Source: JBDKGD01 sp964645125 (lineage in GTDB: Bacteria > Patescibacteriota > Minisyncoccia > UBA6257 > 2-01-FULL-56-20). From it: a stretch of 13,575 bases of DNA. Shown here in pieces: positions 6,561 through 12,843 of the stretch. Numbering within the stretch: the first letter of the stretch is position 1; each line of letters starts with the position of its first letter. Location of the stretch: assembly GCA_964645125.1 (NCBI GenBank), contig CAZXZC010000023.1, positions 1 through 13,575 on the forward strand. Reading direction: 5' to 3'. The position numbers were made by a program, and so were the translations under genes. The notes under the pieces are model-generated. The model worked only from the letters and a program-made list of their open reading frames with translations, was not told where the DNA came from and did no database searches.

Positions 6561-8216
6561 TTAACTGTTGGTGGCAATCTCAACCTCTTGGCCATCGATC
6601 AAATCGTAGGCTTGGGTAATAAGGGTGGCGTTTGCATCAAGCCCCGAAACCACTTGCACTGTTTCGCCAAGCGTGAGACCCAAGGTCACTGCATGCTCAT
6701 GTACCACATTTTTTTCATCAACGGTGTANNNNNNNNNNTACACAAAGGCAGACCCGGGCACAATCTTCACGGCCGACAACGGCAGGGTGAATACGGGCGT
6801 GGTACTAGAAGCAGTAACCTGCTCATTTGTTTGAATAGAAAGCGACACGCTTTGCCCAACTACAAGTGTTGAAGAAGCAACACGTGAAGCATCAATAAGC
6901 GCGTTGATCTCTACTTTTTTTGTAAATGGGTCAATACTTGGAGCAACACGACTTATGGTGGCAGTTGTACTTGAGTTTAAAATCGTAACCATCGCGCCTT
7001 CGGAAATAAGTTGCGCATCAGCGCCAGCCACGAACGCTTTTATCTGTAAGCCAGAAACATTCACAATAGAAGCAACTGTTTGCCCGGGGGTAAGTAAATC
7101 ACCAACATGCACAGCGACGCCGGCAATGGTGCCAGAAATTGGAGCGCGCACCTGTGTTTTTGCATATTGCGCCTGCAGGCCCCGCACTGTCGCCCATGCT
7201 GCATCAACTCCGGCCTGTGCCGCAGCAATTGTTTCGGTGGTTGCACCTGATTTTTTTAAGTCAAGTTCCTGTTTAGCGCGGTCAAGCGTTGTTTTTGAAG
7301 CAGCAATAGATTGCTGCTGACCGCTTGTCTGAGCTGCCGCACCAGTGATACTGCTGCGTGCTGCCGTCACAAGTGTGCGATAGGTGTTTGCGGTATCGGT
7401 GCTTAAGCCTGTTTGCGCTTGCACTGCATCCATGAGTCGATTGCCAAACGTACGAAGCACATCAATATGTTTGTTGCTCGAGGCAAATACTCGGTCAAAA
7501 TCAGTAGGAGATGAATTGGTAGAAAGAGTATTCAGTTCAGCCCGCCACGCCGTTAATTCTTGATCAGAAATCACACGCCCAGCTTCAACATCATTTTTTA
7601 CCTGCGAATCTTTTACAGGGAAGCTTAAGTGCGCGCTCGAGGAGTCTGTTCCAATAAAGAGTGGATCAATCTGCTTACGAATCGCATCATCACTTTTTAC
7701 ATAGGCATCATTTAAATTTGTTATCGCGTTAGCGTAGGCAGTTTTCAAGTCGCTTTGAGCTTTGTCATATGATCCCTGTGAAATTTGTAGATCTTCTGGC
7801 CGCGCACCATTTTTTAGTTCAGCCAAACGAGCTTCCGCACCCCGCGCGCTGGCTTGGGCCTGTGCTACTTGTGCTGCAAAATCCCCTCCAGATAAAGAAA
7901 CCAACAATTGTCCCTGAGAAACCACGTCGCCAATTTTTACAAAAATTCGCTCCACCGGAGCTGACACTTGGCTGCGCAATTGTGCCTGGTCTATCGACTC
8001 TAAAGTCCCTTCGGTTTCGATGCGATCCGGCCTTAAGCTAAAACTCGAAGCCGCGGCCGTCGGCACGCGCAGTTTCACTTGATTGGTTGCTGCAGTATTG
8101 TTCCGGCGAATCACATGTACTCCTACAACCGTAGAAAACACCACAACACCAACGAGGGTTCCCATCAGGACCGAATGTTTTTTAAAATAAGAAAGAAAAA
8201 GAGGGGAGATAGTCAT
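6561..8216 (-). CDS. HlyD/RND membrane-fusion (adaptor) protein, contains N gap
   Basis: This is the periplasmic-adaptor-type partner of the RND permease encoded next. Residues 14-36 are an N-terminal membrane anchor. About 80-112 form the first half of the lipoyl-like domain (APVERIFVKIGDVVSQGQLL). About 113-350 are a long helical region, and about 356-392 the second lipoyl half (APISGTIAGVAVHVGDLLTPG). Beta-barrel and membrane-proximal domains follow to the end. The helical region is much longer than the usual hairpin: about 145-300 holds an extra Asp/Ser-rich helical insert (from LNDAYVKSDDAIRKQIDPLF). As given, the product is 551 residues including four unknowns at 493-496. Closing the gap as argued below gives 547. 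It starts 18 nt after the tetR stop with no Shine-Dalgarno, so translation may be coupled. The family is sure. Confidence 0.9.
   Translation of the reverse strand: MTISPLFLSYFKKHSVLMGTLVGVVVFSTVVGVHVIRRNNTAATNQVKLRVPTAAASSFSLRPDRIETEGTLESIDQAQLRSQVSAPVERIFVKIGDVVSQGQLLVSLSGGDFAAQVAQAQASARGAEARLAELKNGARPEDLQISQGSYDKAQSDLKTAYANAITNLNDAYVKSDDAIRKQIDPLFIGTDSSSAHLSFPVKDSQVKNDVEAGRVISDQELTAWRAELNTLSTNSSPTDFDRVFASSNKHIDVLRTFGNRLMDAVQAQTGLSTDTANTYRTLVTAARSSITGAAAQTSGQQQSIAASKTTLDRAKQELDLKKSGATTETIAAAQAGVDAAWATVRGLQAQYAKTQVRAPISGTIAGVAVHVGDLLTPGQTVASIVNVSGLQIKAFVAGADAQLISEGAMVTILNSSTTATISRVAPSIDPFTKKVEINALIDASRVASSTLVVGQSVSLSIQTNEQVTASSTTPVFTLPLSAVKIVPGSAFVXXXXYTVDEKNVVHEHAVTLGLTLGETVQVVSGLDANATLITQAYDLIDGQEVEIATNS
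6729..6738. other. Assembly gap (10 N) inside the adaptor gene
   Basis: Ten Ns interrupt the adaptor coding sequence. The flanks end in ggtgta and begin tacaca. Merging them on the shared TA restores an uninterrupted frame reading AFVYTVDE, which fits the expected beta-strand of the family. The gap is therefore probably a scaffolding artefact rather than missing sequence. Confidence 0.95.
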
Positions 8217-8234
8217 TGAAGTAAAGAGTTGATA

Positions 8235-8780
8235 TTAAGATTTTTTTGATGAAGATGCCATAAGTAGGGAGGCAATATACCGAGCATATGCCGGTGGGGC
8301 GCTGCTGTGGCCCTTGCCTCGGGCGCATACACTATACGCATAGAGAGCATTTAAGGTAAGTTCTGCAGCTTGTGCGGGGCGTGCAATCCCATGGTTTTTA
8401 AATGCGGTTACCAACAGCCTTGTGATGGCGGTTCCTGAGGTGCGCAGCGTCGCATGCAGTGATTTCCCCAGTGTATGTGTATCAAGCGCTCGAAACACGA
8501 CTCCGCCTTCTACCGCAATCACCGTTAAATCCTGCAAAAGTGTGGGCAGTGAATCATTTTTTTTCACGCTCACCTCAAGGCGTTCTATCGTGCGCGCAAA
8601 CACATCTTCAGCAATTGCCGCATAGATTGCTTCTTTGTTTGCAAAGAAATAGTACAAAGAGGCTTTCGAAATCTTAACCCGTGCTGCCACATCCGCCATA
8701 GAGGTTTCCGCAAACCCATGCTTTGCAAACAGGGTACGAGCCGCCACGAGTATCTGTTGCTTTGTTGTTGAGTGTTGCAT
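8235..8780 (-). CDS. TetR/AcrR-family transcriptional repressor
   Basis: The 181-residue product is a typical one-domain-plus-ligand-domain TetR regulator. The N-terminal helix-turn-helix covers about 5-50; residues 27-46 (SMADVAARVKISKASLYYFF) include the recognition helix, with the family's signature LYYFFANKEAIY end. The C-terminal part (about 55-181) is helical and would bind an inducer and dimerise; it is not conserved enough to name a ligand. The gene is first in the operon with the adaptor and RND permease, and a near-perfect palindrome overlaps its 5' leader, so it most likely represses its own operon. No Shine-Dalgarno is visible before the ATG; the leader is about 27 nt. The ligand may be a pump substrate, as in AcrR and TtgR systems, but that is inference. 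Confidence 0.93.
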   Translation of the reverse strand: MQHSTTKQQILVAARTLFAKHGFAETSMADVAARVKISKASLYYFFANKEAIYAAIAEDVFARTIERLEVSVKKNDSLPTLLQDLTVIAVEGGVVFRALDTHTLGKSLHATLRTSGTAITRLLVTAFKNHGIARPAQAAELTLNALYAYSVCARGKGHSSAPPAYARYIASLLMASSSKKS

Positions 8781-8788
8781 GCCATAAC

Positions 8789-8804
8789 TACCGACCGTTC
8801 GGTA
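8789..8804. promoter_or_regulatory. Putative TetR operator
   Basis: TACCGACCGTTCGGTA is a palindrome with 7 of 8 base pairs matching and perfect 6-bp outer arms (TACCGA / TCGGTA). It lies between the predicted transcription start (about 8807) and the tetR ATG (8780), where a bound dimer would block transcription. Arm sequence and size suit a TetR-family dimer. Confidence 0.8.
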
Positions 8805-8813
8805 AGTAGGGGA

Positions 8814-8842
8814 ATACTAGTAAAAAATGCATCAAAAGTCAA
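8814..8842 (-). promoter_or_regulatory. Promoter of the tetR-adaptor-RND operon
   Basis: Minus-strand TTGACT (8837-8842) and TAGTAT (8814-8819) are separated by exactly 17 nt. This is the best sigma-70-like promoter in the window. The predicted start at about 8807 is 3 nt from the operator palindrome. Confidence 0.8.
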
Positions 8843-8868
8843 TCCGTGGTCATTTTCCAACCCATTCG

Positions 8869-8893
8869 CTATTGGCTCTACCCCATACCCTAC
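8869..8893. repeat. Telomere-like intergenic filler repeat, copy 2
   Basis: This stretch contains CTATTGGCT and CCCCATACCCTA, matching the order and strand of the copy at 1521-1550. It lies in the divergent region between tetR and the flavodoxin-fold gene, just upstream of that gene's -10 box. Confidence 0.5.
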
Positions 8894-8902
8894 GATTTGC
8901 CC

Positions 8903-8908
8903 TATACT
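8903..8908 (+). promoter_or_regulatory. -10 box of the flavodoxin-fold gene (leaderless geometry)
   Basis: TATACT ends exactly 6 nt before the ATG at 8915, so the transcript would begin at or next to the start codon. No -35 match is found at 16-18 nt upstream, and no Shine-Dalgarno is present. Confidence 0.55.
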
Positions 8909-8914
8909 ATATAT

Positions 8915-9574
8915 ATGTACAAACAAAAACCTGCGCTGCCATGCGCTATGCCAGCCCCTGATATGCCGTTAAACGTCGTGGTCTTAAATGCATCCTTAAA
9001 GCACGGATCTGAAATCTCCAACACCGAAGAACTTGCCCAGTTGGTGTTAGACAACATGAAAGACCACAAGGTGACCAGCGAAATCATACGGTTGGCGGAT
9101 AAAAATATCCCCGTGGGCCTGAGCTTTAAAGAATCCGATGACGACGAATGGCCGGGAATTGTTGCCAAAATAAAAGCCGCCGACATCGTAATCTTTGCCA
9201 CGCCAATTTGGTGGGGTGGGCGAAGCAGTGTAATGCAACGTGTTATTGAGCGACTTGATGCCCTTGATGAAGAATACGAAGCGAATGGTCGCAGTGCGCT
9301 TCTGAATAAAGTTGCAGGAATTGTGATAACGGGGAGTGAAGACGGCGCACAATCAACGCAAGGGGCTTTAATGGAGGTGTTAACATGGATGAACTTCACC
9401 TTGCCGCCAGAGTGCTGCGCGTACTGGGTAGGTGAAGTTGGCCAACCACCAAAAGACGACCGTGCGAAGCGATTAAAGAATGAGTCGACCATGACAATGG
9501 CAAAAAGTTTGGCCCGCAACCTCACCTACTACGCCCAGCTATTGAAAAAATATCCGATGGCGCCAGGTGGGTAA
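8915..9574 (+). CDS. Flavodoxin-fold NAD(P)H-dependent oxidoreductase
   Basis: The 219-residue product resembles NADPH-dependent FMN reductases and WrbA-like flavodoxin-fold enzymes, which bind FMN and move electrons from NAD(P)H to a quinone, flavin or other acceptor. The fold begins at VVVLNASLK (21-29), the first strand and phosphate-binding loop. ADIVIFATPIWWGG (89-102) is the second FMN loop with the flavin-stacking aromatics, followed by SSVMQRVIERLDAL. AGIVITGSEDGA (134-145) is the third loop. The open frame extends back to 8846, but the ATG at 8915 is preferred because it lies 6 nt after a -10 box. An internal ATG at 8963 would remove the 16 non-conserved N-terminal residues. It is followed after 43 nt by an FAD/NAD reductase, and faces tetR divergently. 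The substrate is unknown. Confidence 0.87.
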   Translation: MYKQKPALPCAMPAPDMPLNVVVLNASLKHGSEISNTEELAQLVLDNMKDHKVTSEIIRLADKNIPVGLSFKESDDDEWPGIVAKIKAADIVIFATPIWWGGRSSVMQRVIERLDALDEEYEANGRSALLNKVAGIVITGSEDGAQSTQGALMEVLTWMNFTLPPECCAYWVGEVGQPPKDDRAKRLKNESTMTMAKSLARNLTYYAQLLKKYPMAPGG

Positions 9575-9602
9575 AGTACTAGTGTTGTAACTGCCGGTGC
9601 GA

Positions 9603-9608
9603 TAAAAT
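9603..9608 (+). promoter_or_regulatory. Possible internal -10 box before the FAD/NAD reductase
   Basis: TAAAAT lies 9 nt before the ATG at 9618 in a 43-nt gap. It could start a transcript with a 2-3 nt leader. No good -35 is seen, so read-through from the upstream gene is equally possible. Confidence 0.3.
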
Positions 9609-9617
9609 AAACTCACT

Positions 9618-10298
9618 ATGATTACTATTTCAGCAGCGTTCCTGAGTAAAGAAATAATTGCTACCAACACGACCGCAGTCCAATTCCACCTCAACGAGTC
9701 TTTCTCGTTTTCGCCAGGGCACTATGTTACCATTACCATCTCGCAGCTTTCGCATTTACCCATGCGCGAGCAGTTTCGAGACTTTTCCATAACATCATCA
9801 CCCGACGAGTTACCCATACTCACCATCACCTTCCGCAATTCCGACAGCGCATTCAAACGAGCATTGCTCAGTATGTCTGAGGGTCAGCTCGTGAGCGTGC
9901 AGGGAAACAAAGGGTTGTTTACGTTGCCAGATAGCATAGACGGTAAGAAGCTCTGTTTCATCGCTGGCGGAGTTGGCATAACACCATTTATAAGCATGAT
10001 TCGATACATGAGTCACCATAACGTCTCAGCGAAGCCAGTAGTATTTTATTTTAACCGCGATCGAGAAAGCGCGCCGTATCTGTCTGAGCTTGAGGGATAT
10101 GGCAGTCAGATTACCCTAGTAAACACATTTGGACTACTTGATGAAAGGCCATTTATGGCCCACACCGCAGAAACCGATGGCGCGTTGTGGTACATTGCGG
10201 GCCCACCAGGAATGGTGATGGCGGCACGCGAAGTTTTGGCCAAACAGAATGTGGATGAATCTCATATAAAAACCGAAGAATTTACCGGCTATGAATAA
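9618..10298 (+). CDS. FAD/NAD(P)-binding ferredoxin-reductase-like protein
   Basis: The 226-residue product has the two-domain ferredoxin-NADP reductase fold and no 2Fe-2S domain. Residues about 1-105 form the FAD beta-barrel, with FSPGHYVTIT and the FAD-binding motif R54-DFS (RxFS, the usual RxYS variant). Residues about 110-226 form the nucleotide domain, with AGGVGITPFISMIR (116-129) binding the cofactor phosphates, YIAGPPGMV (192-200), and a C-terminal EEFTGY typical of the family. It should transfer electrons between NAD(P)H and an external carrier. The carrier could be the flavodoxin-fold protein encoded upstream, which is inference. The stop overlaps the start of the histidine-kinase gene by 8 bp (ATGAATAA), so the two are translated as a pair. 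This suggests a redox input to the kinase. The specific reaction cannot be named. Confidence 0.88.
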   Translation: MITISAAFLSKEIIATNTTAVQFHLNESFSFSPGHYVTITISQLSHLPMREQFRDFSITSSPDELPILTITFRNSDSAFKRALLSMSEGQLVSVQGNKGLFTLPDSIDGKKLCFIAGGVGITPFISMIRYMSHHNVSAKPVVFYFNRDRESAPYLSELEGYGSQITLVNTFGLLDERPFMAHTAETDGALWYIAGPPGMVMAAREVLAKQNVDESHIKTEEFTGYE

Positions 10299-11907
10299 AC
10301 CATTTTCAGCTAGTGACCCATCGATACTTGCCCCCCGTGACTATGGTGCATTGTTAGATGCAATTAACCACACCGCATTGGTATCAATGACCGACACTAA
10401 AGGAACTATTATCTACGCCAACCAAAAATTTGTAGAGGTATCAAAATACTCACTCGAAGAATTAATTGGCCAAAATCACCGTATTTTAAAATCAGGCCAC
10501 CAACCGCAAGAGATGTTTGAAGAACTCTGGCGTACTATTTCTGCTGGGAGAATGTGGCGTGGTGAAATAAAAAACAAAGCCAAAGATGGTAGTTACTATT
10601 GGGTCGACACCTCTATCGCTCCGATTCTTGATCAGGAAGGAAAGCCAGAGCGCTATGTCTCTATACGCTTTCTGATAACAGATAAAAAGAAAATCGAAGA
10701 AGATCTCAGTAAGCAGAATGAGTTGATGATAAAAATTTTGCGAGATCTTGATGAAGAGCGAGAAAAAATGAAGGAACAGGTGAGAGAAACGATGAAATTT
10801 TCATTAGCAGTGCAAAACGCGAATGAACATATTGTTATTACTGACCGCGATGGTATCGTGTTATACGCGAACCCTGCTGCAGAGATAACGACGGGATATT
10901 CAATAAAAGAAATGGTCGGAACAAAAGCCGGGGTATTATGGGGGAGGCAAATGGATTCAGTATTTTACAGAAAAATGTGGGATACGATAAAAGTGCAAAA
11001 GCAGACATTTCGAGGGGAGATTAACAATGTACGAAAAGGTGGAGTGAAGTATATTGCTCACACCACAATCTCGCCTGTTTTAGACAAGGAAGGAGAGGTT
11101 GAGTTTTTTATTGGTCTCGAGCGCGACATCACTCGGGAAAAAGAAATAGATAAAACAAAAACAGAGTTCGTGTCCTTGGCCTCGCATCAGTTGCGCACCC
11201 CGTTATCGGCTATTAATTGGTATACGGAAATGCTTTCAGCAGAAGATGTTGGTCCTCTTAACCCAGACCAAAAACGATATTTGACGGAGATTTATAGCAG
11301 TAGTAAGCGAATGGTTGAATTGGTAAGTGCGTTACTAAATGTATCGCGTCTCGAACTTGGCACCTTTTCAGTTGAGCCTCAACCTACGAACTTGGTGTCA
11401 CTGATGAAATCGGTAACCGAAGAAGAAAAGCCTCAGGTTGAAAAAAAGAAAATTACGCTAAACATACAAGCACAGTCTGATATTCCACCTATTGAATGTG
11501 ATCCGAAGTTACTCCACATTGTATTTCAAAACCTACTTTCAAATGCTATAAAGTATACCCCCGAAGGGGGATCAGTAAATTTGCAAATGATACTCGACCA
11601 GGCTCGTAAGAGCTTACTGATCAGTGTTGCTGATACTGGCATCGGAATACCAAAACAGCAGCAAGAGCGAATTTTCGATAAGCTTTTTCGGGCTGACAAC
11701 GCACGAGAAGTAGATACCGATGGCACTGGATTGGGGCTTTACATAGTAAAGTCGATTATTGAACAAGCACATGGTACCATTGAATTCGCGTCGCCGTATT
11801 TCTTGCAGACACCAGAGGGCGCAAAACAGCAGCAGGGAACTCAATTTTCAGTCTCTATTCCGCTGTCGGGTATGAAGGCAAGAATTGGAACGAAGTCACT
11901 TTCCTAA
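10291..11907 (+). CDS. Soluble PAS-PAS sensor histidine kinase
   Basis: The 538-residue product is a cytoplasmic sensor kinase with no membrane segment or signal peptide. PAS domain 1 covers about 18-130 (TIIYANQKFVEVSKYSLEEL, then PAC-like WVDTSIAPILD). A charged coiled-coil linker covers about 130-168. PAS domain 2 covers about 170-285 (IVLYANPAAEITTGYS). HisKA follows, with phospho-acceptor H299 in SHQLRTPL. The ATPase domain has an intact N box (QNLLSNAIKYTP, key N418), G1 (DTGIGIP, 448-454), F region (IFDKLFRA) and G2 (GTGLGLYIV, 478-486), so it should be an active autokinase. The PAS domains may bind haem, flavin or a small ligand; the residues do not decide which. The start codon overlaps the reductase stop. 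A stand-alone response regulator follows after 17 nt and is the probable phospho-acceptor. Confidence 0.94.
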   Translation: MNKPFSASDPSILAPRDYGALLDAINHTALVSMTDTKGTIIYANQKFVEVSKYSLEELIGQNHRILKSGHQPQEMFEELWRTISAGRMWRGEIKNKAKDGSYYWVDTSIAPILDQEGKPERYVSIRFLITDKKKIEEDLSKQNELMIKILRDLDEEREKMKEQVRETMKFSLAVQNANEHIVITDRDGIVLYANPAAEITTGYSIKEMVGTKAGVLWGRQMDSVFYRKMWDTIKVQKQTFRGEINNVRKGGVKYIAHTTISPVLDKEGEVEFFIGLERDITREKEIDKTKTEFVSLASHQLRTPLSAINWYTEMLSAEDVGPLNPDQKRYLTEIYSSSKRMVELVSALLNVSRLELGTFSVEPQPTNLVSLMKSVTEEEKPQVEKKKITLNIQAQSDIPPIECDPKLLHIVFQNLLSNAIKYTPEGGSVNLQMILDQARKSLLISVADTGIGIPKQQQERIFDKLFRADNAREVDTDGTGLGLYIVKSIIEQAHGTIEFASPYFLQTPEGAKQQQGTQFSVSIPLSGMKARIGTKSLS

Positions 11908-11924
11908 ACAGAAACACAAAATCT

Positions 11925-12338
11925 ATGAATAATGAATTGAGTAATATAGAAAAGAAAAAGGTAATACTGGTGGTAGAGGATGAGCAGCCACTGTTAGAGG
12001 CGATTTCGATACGGTTAAAAAAAAGTGGTTTTGAGGTGGTGACTGCCCGAAGCGTTGAGCAAGCAAAAAACCATTTAGAAGATATACAAAATATTGATGC
12101 GGTGTGGCTCGACCATTACCTGCTCGGAAAAGAAAATGGATTTGATTTTGTAGTGAGCTGTAAAACCGATCATGCATGGTGTAAACACATACCTATTTTC
12201 GTAGTTTCAAACACTGCTTCAAACGAAAAAGTAAAAGCATATTTAAAACTGGGGATCAGTAAGTACTATGTAAAAGCAGAAAAGCGACTCGAGGATATTA
12301 TTGTTGAGATGAAGCAGGAGTTGGGGGTGCGGGAGTAA
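11925..12338 (+). CDS. Single-domain (CheY-like) response regulator
   Basis: The 137-residue receiver domain has no output domain. The acidic pocket is E18-D19, the phospho-site D63 (in AVWLDHYLLGK), the switch residue S95 (VVSN) and the conserved lysine K117 (YYVKAE); all are present. A 10-residue polar N-terminal extension precedes the first strand. It is the probable partner of the upstream kinase, 17 nt away on the same strand. With no DNA-binding domain it must act by protein contact or relay phosphate onwards. The last 41 bp overlap the 3' end of a second response regulator on the other strand. No terminator hairpin is seen after the stop. No Shine-Dalgarno precedes the ATG. Confidence 0.92.
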   Translation: MNNELSNIEKKKVILVVEDEQPLLEAISIRLKKSGFEVVTARSVEQAKNHLEDIQNIDAVWLDHYLLGKENGFDFVVSCKTDHAWCKHIPIFVVSNTASNEKVKAYLKLGISKYYVKAEKRLEDIIVEMKQELGVRE

Positions 12339-12717
12339 GACACTCTTTTGCTTTTTGGACGACTCTATCAATAGGCCATTCGCTCTTCATGAGGTAGTAG
12401 GCGGGGGAATCCTCGCGGATGCTCTTCAGCGATCTTCCTTCCGATTCCACATTGGTGAGTATAATAATCGGTACGCGCCTCCCCCAATCTGATTGTGTTC
12501 GCAAGGCATGAAGAACTTCCAATCCATCCATTTTCGGCATAATAATATCAAGAATTAAAAGATCGGGATGACGAGTAGTTGCTATAGCAAGAGCTTGCAC
12601 GCCATCTGATACTGATAAAACTTCATATCCTTCCCGGGCAAACTTTTCCTGAAGCGCTCCCAACAAGACCGACTCATCCTCTGCAATTAAAATTGCTCCT
12701 CGTGATGCGGTGTTCAT
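12298..12717 (-). CDS. Second CheY-like response regulator, antisense overlap
   Basis: The 139-residue product is a single receiver domain with all key residues: D14 (AEDES), phospho-site D57 (LILDIIMPKMDG), T88 (ILTN) and K111 (MKSE). The ATG at 12715-12717 is chosen; an in-frame TTG at 12721-12723 would add two residues. A TATAAT box lies 9 nt upstream. The domain proper ends near AKECL. The final 12 residues (TPAPPTPASSQQ), rich in Pro, are encoded wholly within the overlap with the convergent regulator gene, so they look like an extension gained after loss of an earlier stop. It has no kinase of its own in the window and could be a second target of the PAS kinase or serve an unlinked one. 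The two regulators are diverged in sequence, so this is not a simple recent duplication. Confidence 0.9.
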   Translation of the reverse strand: MNTASRGAILIAEDESVLLGALQEKFAREGYEVLSVSDGVQALAIATTRHPDLLILDIIMPKMDGLEVLHALRTQSDWGRRVPIIILTNVESEGRSLKSIREDSPAYYLMKSEWPIDRVVQKAKECLTPAPPTPASSQQ

Positions 12718-12726
12718 ATTCAATTC

Positions 12727-12732
12727 ATTATA
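12727..12732 (-). promoter_or_regulatory. -10 box of the second response regulator
   Basis: Consensus TATAAT on the minus strand lies 9 nt before the ATG at 12717, giving a predicted leader of only 2-3 nt. TGTTTG lies 17 nt upstream, and the overlapping TTGACG lies at a short 14 nt. Confidence 0.55.
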
Positions 12733-12831
12733 TAAAAAGAGCGATACGTCAAACAGGCGGGTGGTGCATTACTCGGTATCATGGAGAAACGTTGGTGAAG
12801 ATTGTGCACACAAAAAAACAAAGTGAAATGA

Positions 12832-12837
12832 TATAAT
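12832..12837 (+). promoter_or_regulatory. -10 box of the secreted-protein gene (leaderless geometry)
   Basis: Consensus TATAAT is followed by six As and then ATG at 12844. This is the same 6-nt spacing seen at 2089-2103 and 8903-8917. No Shine-Dalgarno fits in the gap, and no clear -35 is visible. Confidence 0.6.
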
Positions 12838-12843
12838 AAAAAA

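Noticed and set aside
8902..9525. 207-residue minus-strand open frame opposite the flavodoxin-fold gene
   Set aside because: It is a shadow: the plus strand carries recognisable FMN-binding motifs over the same bases, and the minus frame has no family features.
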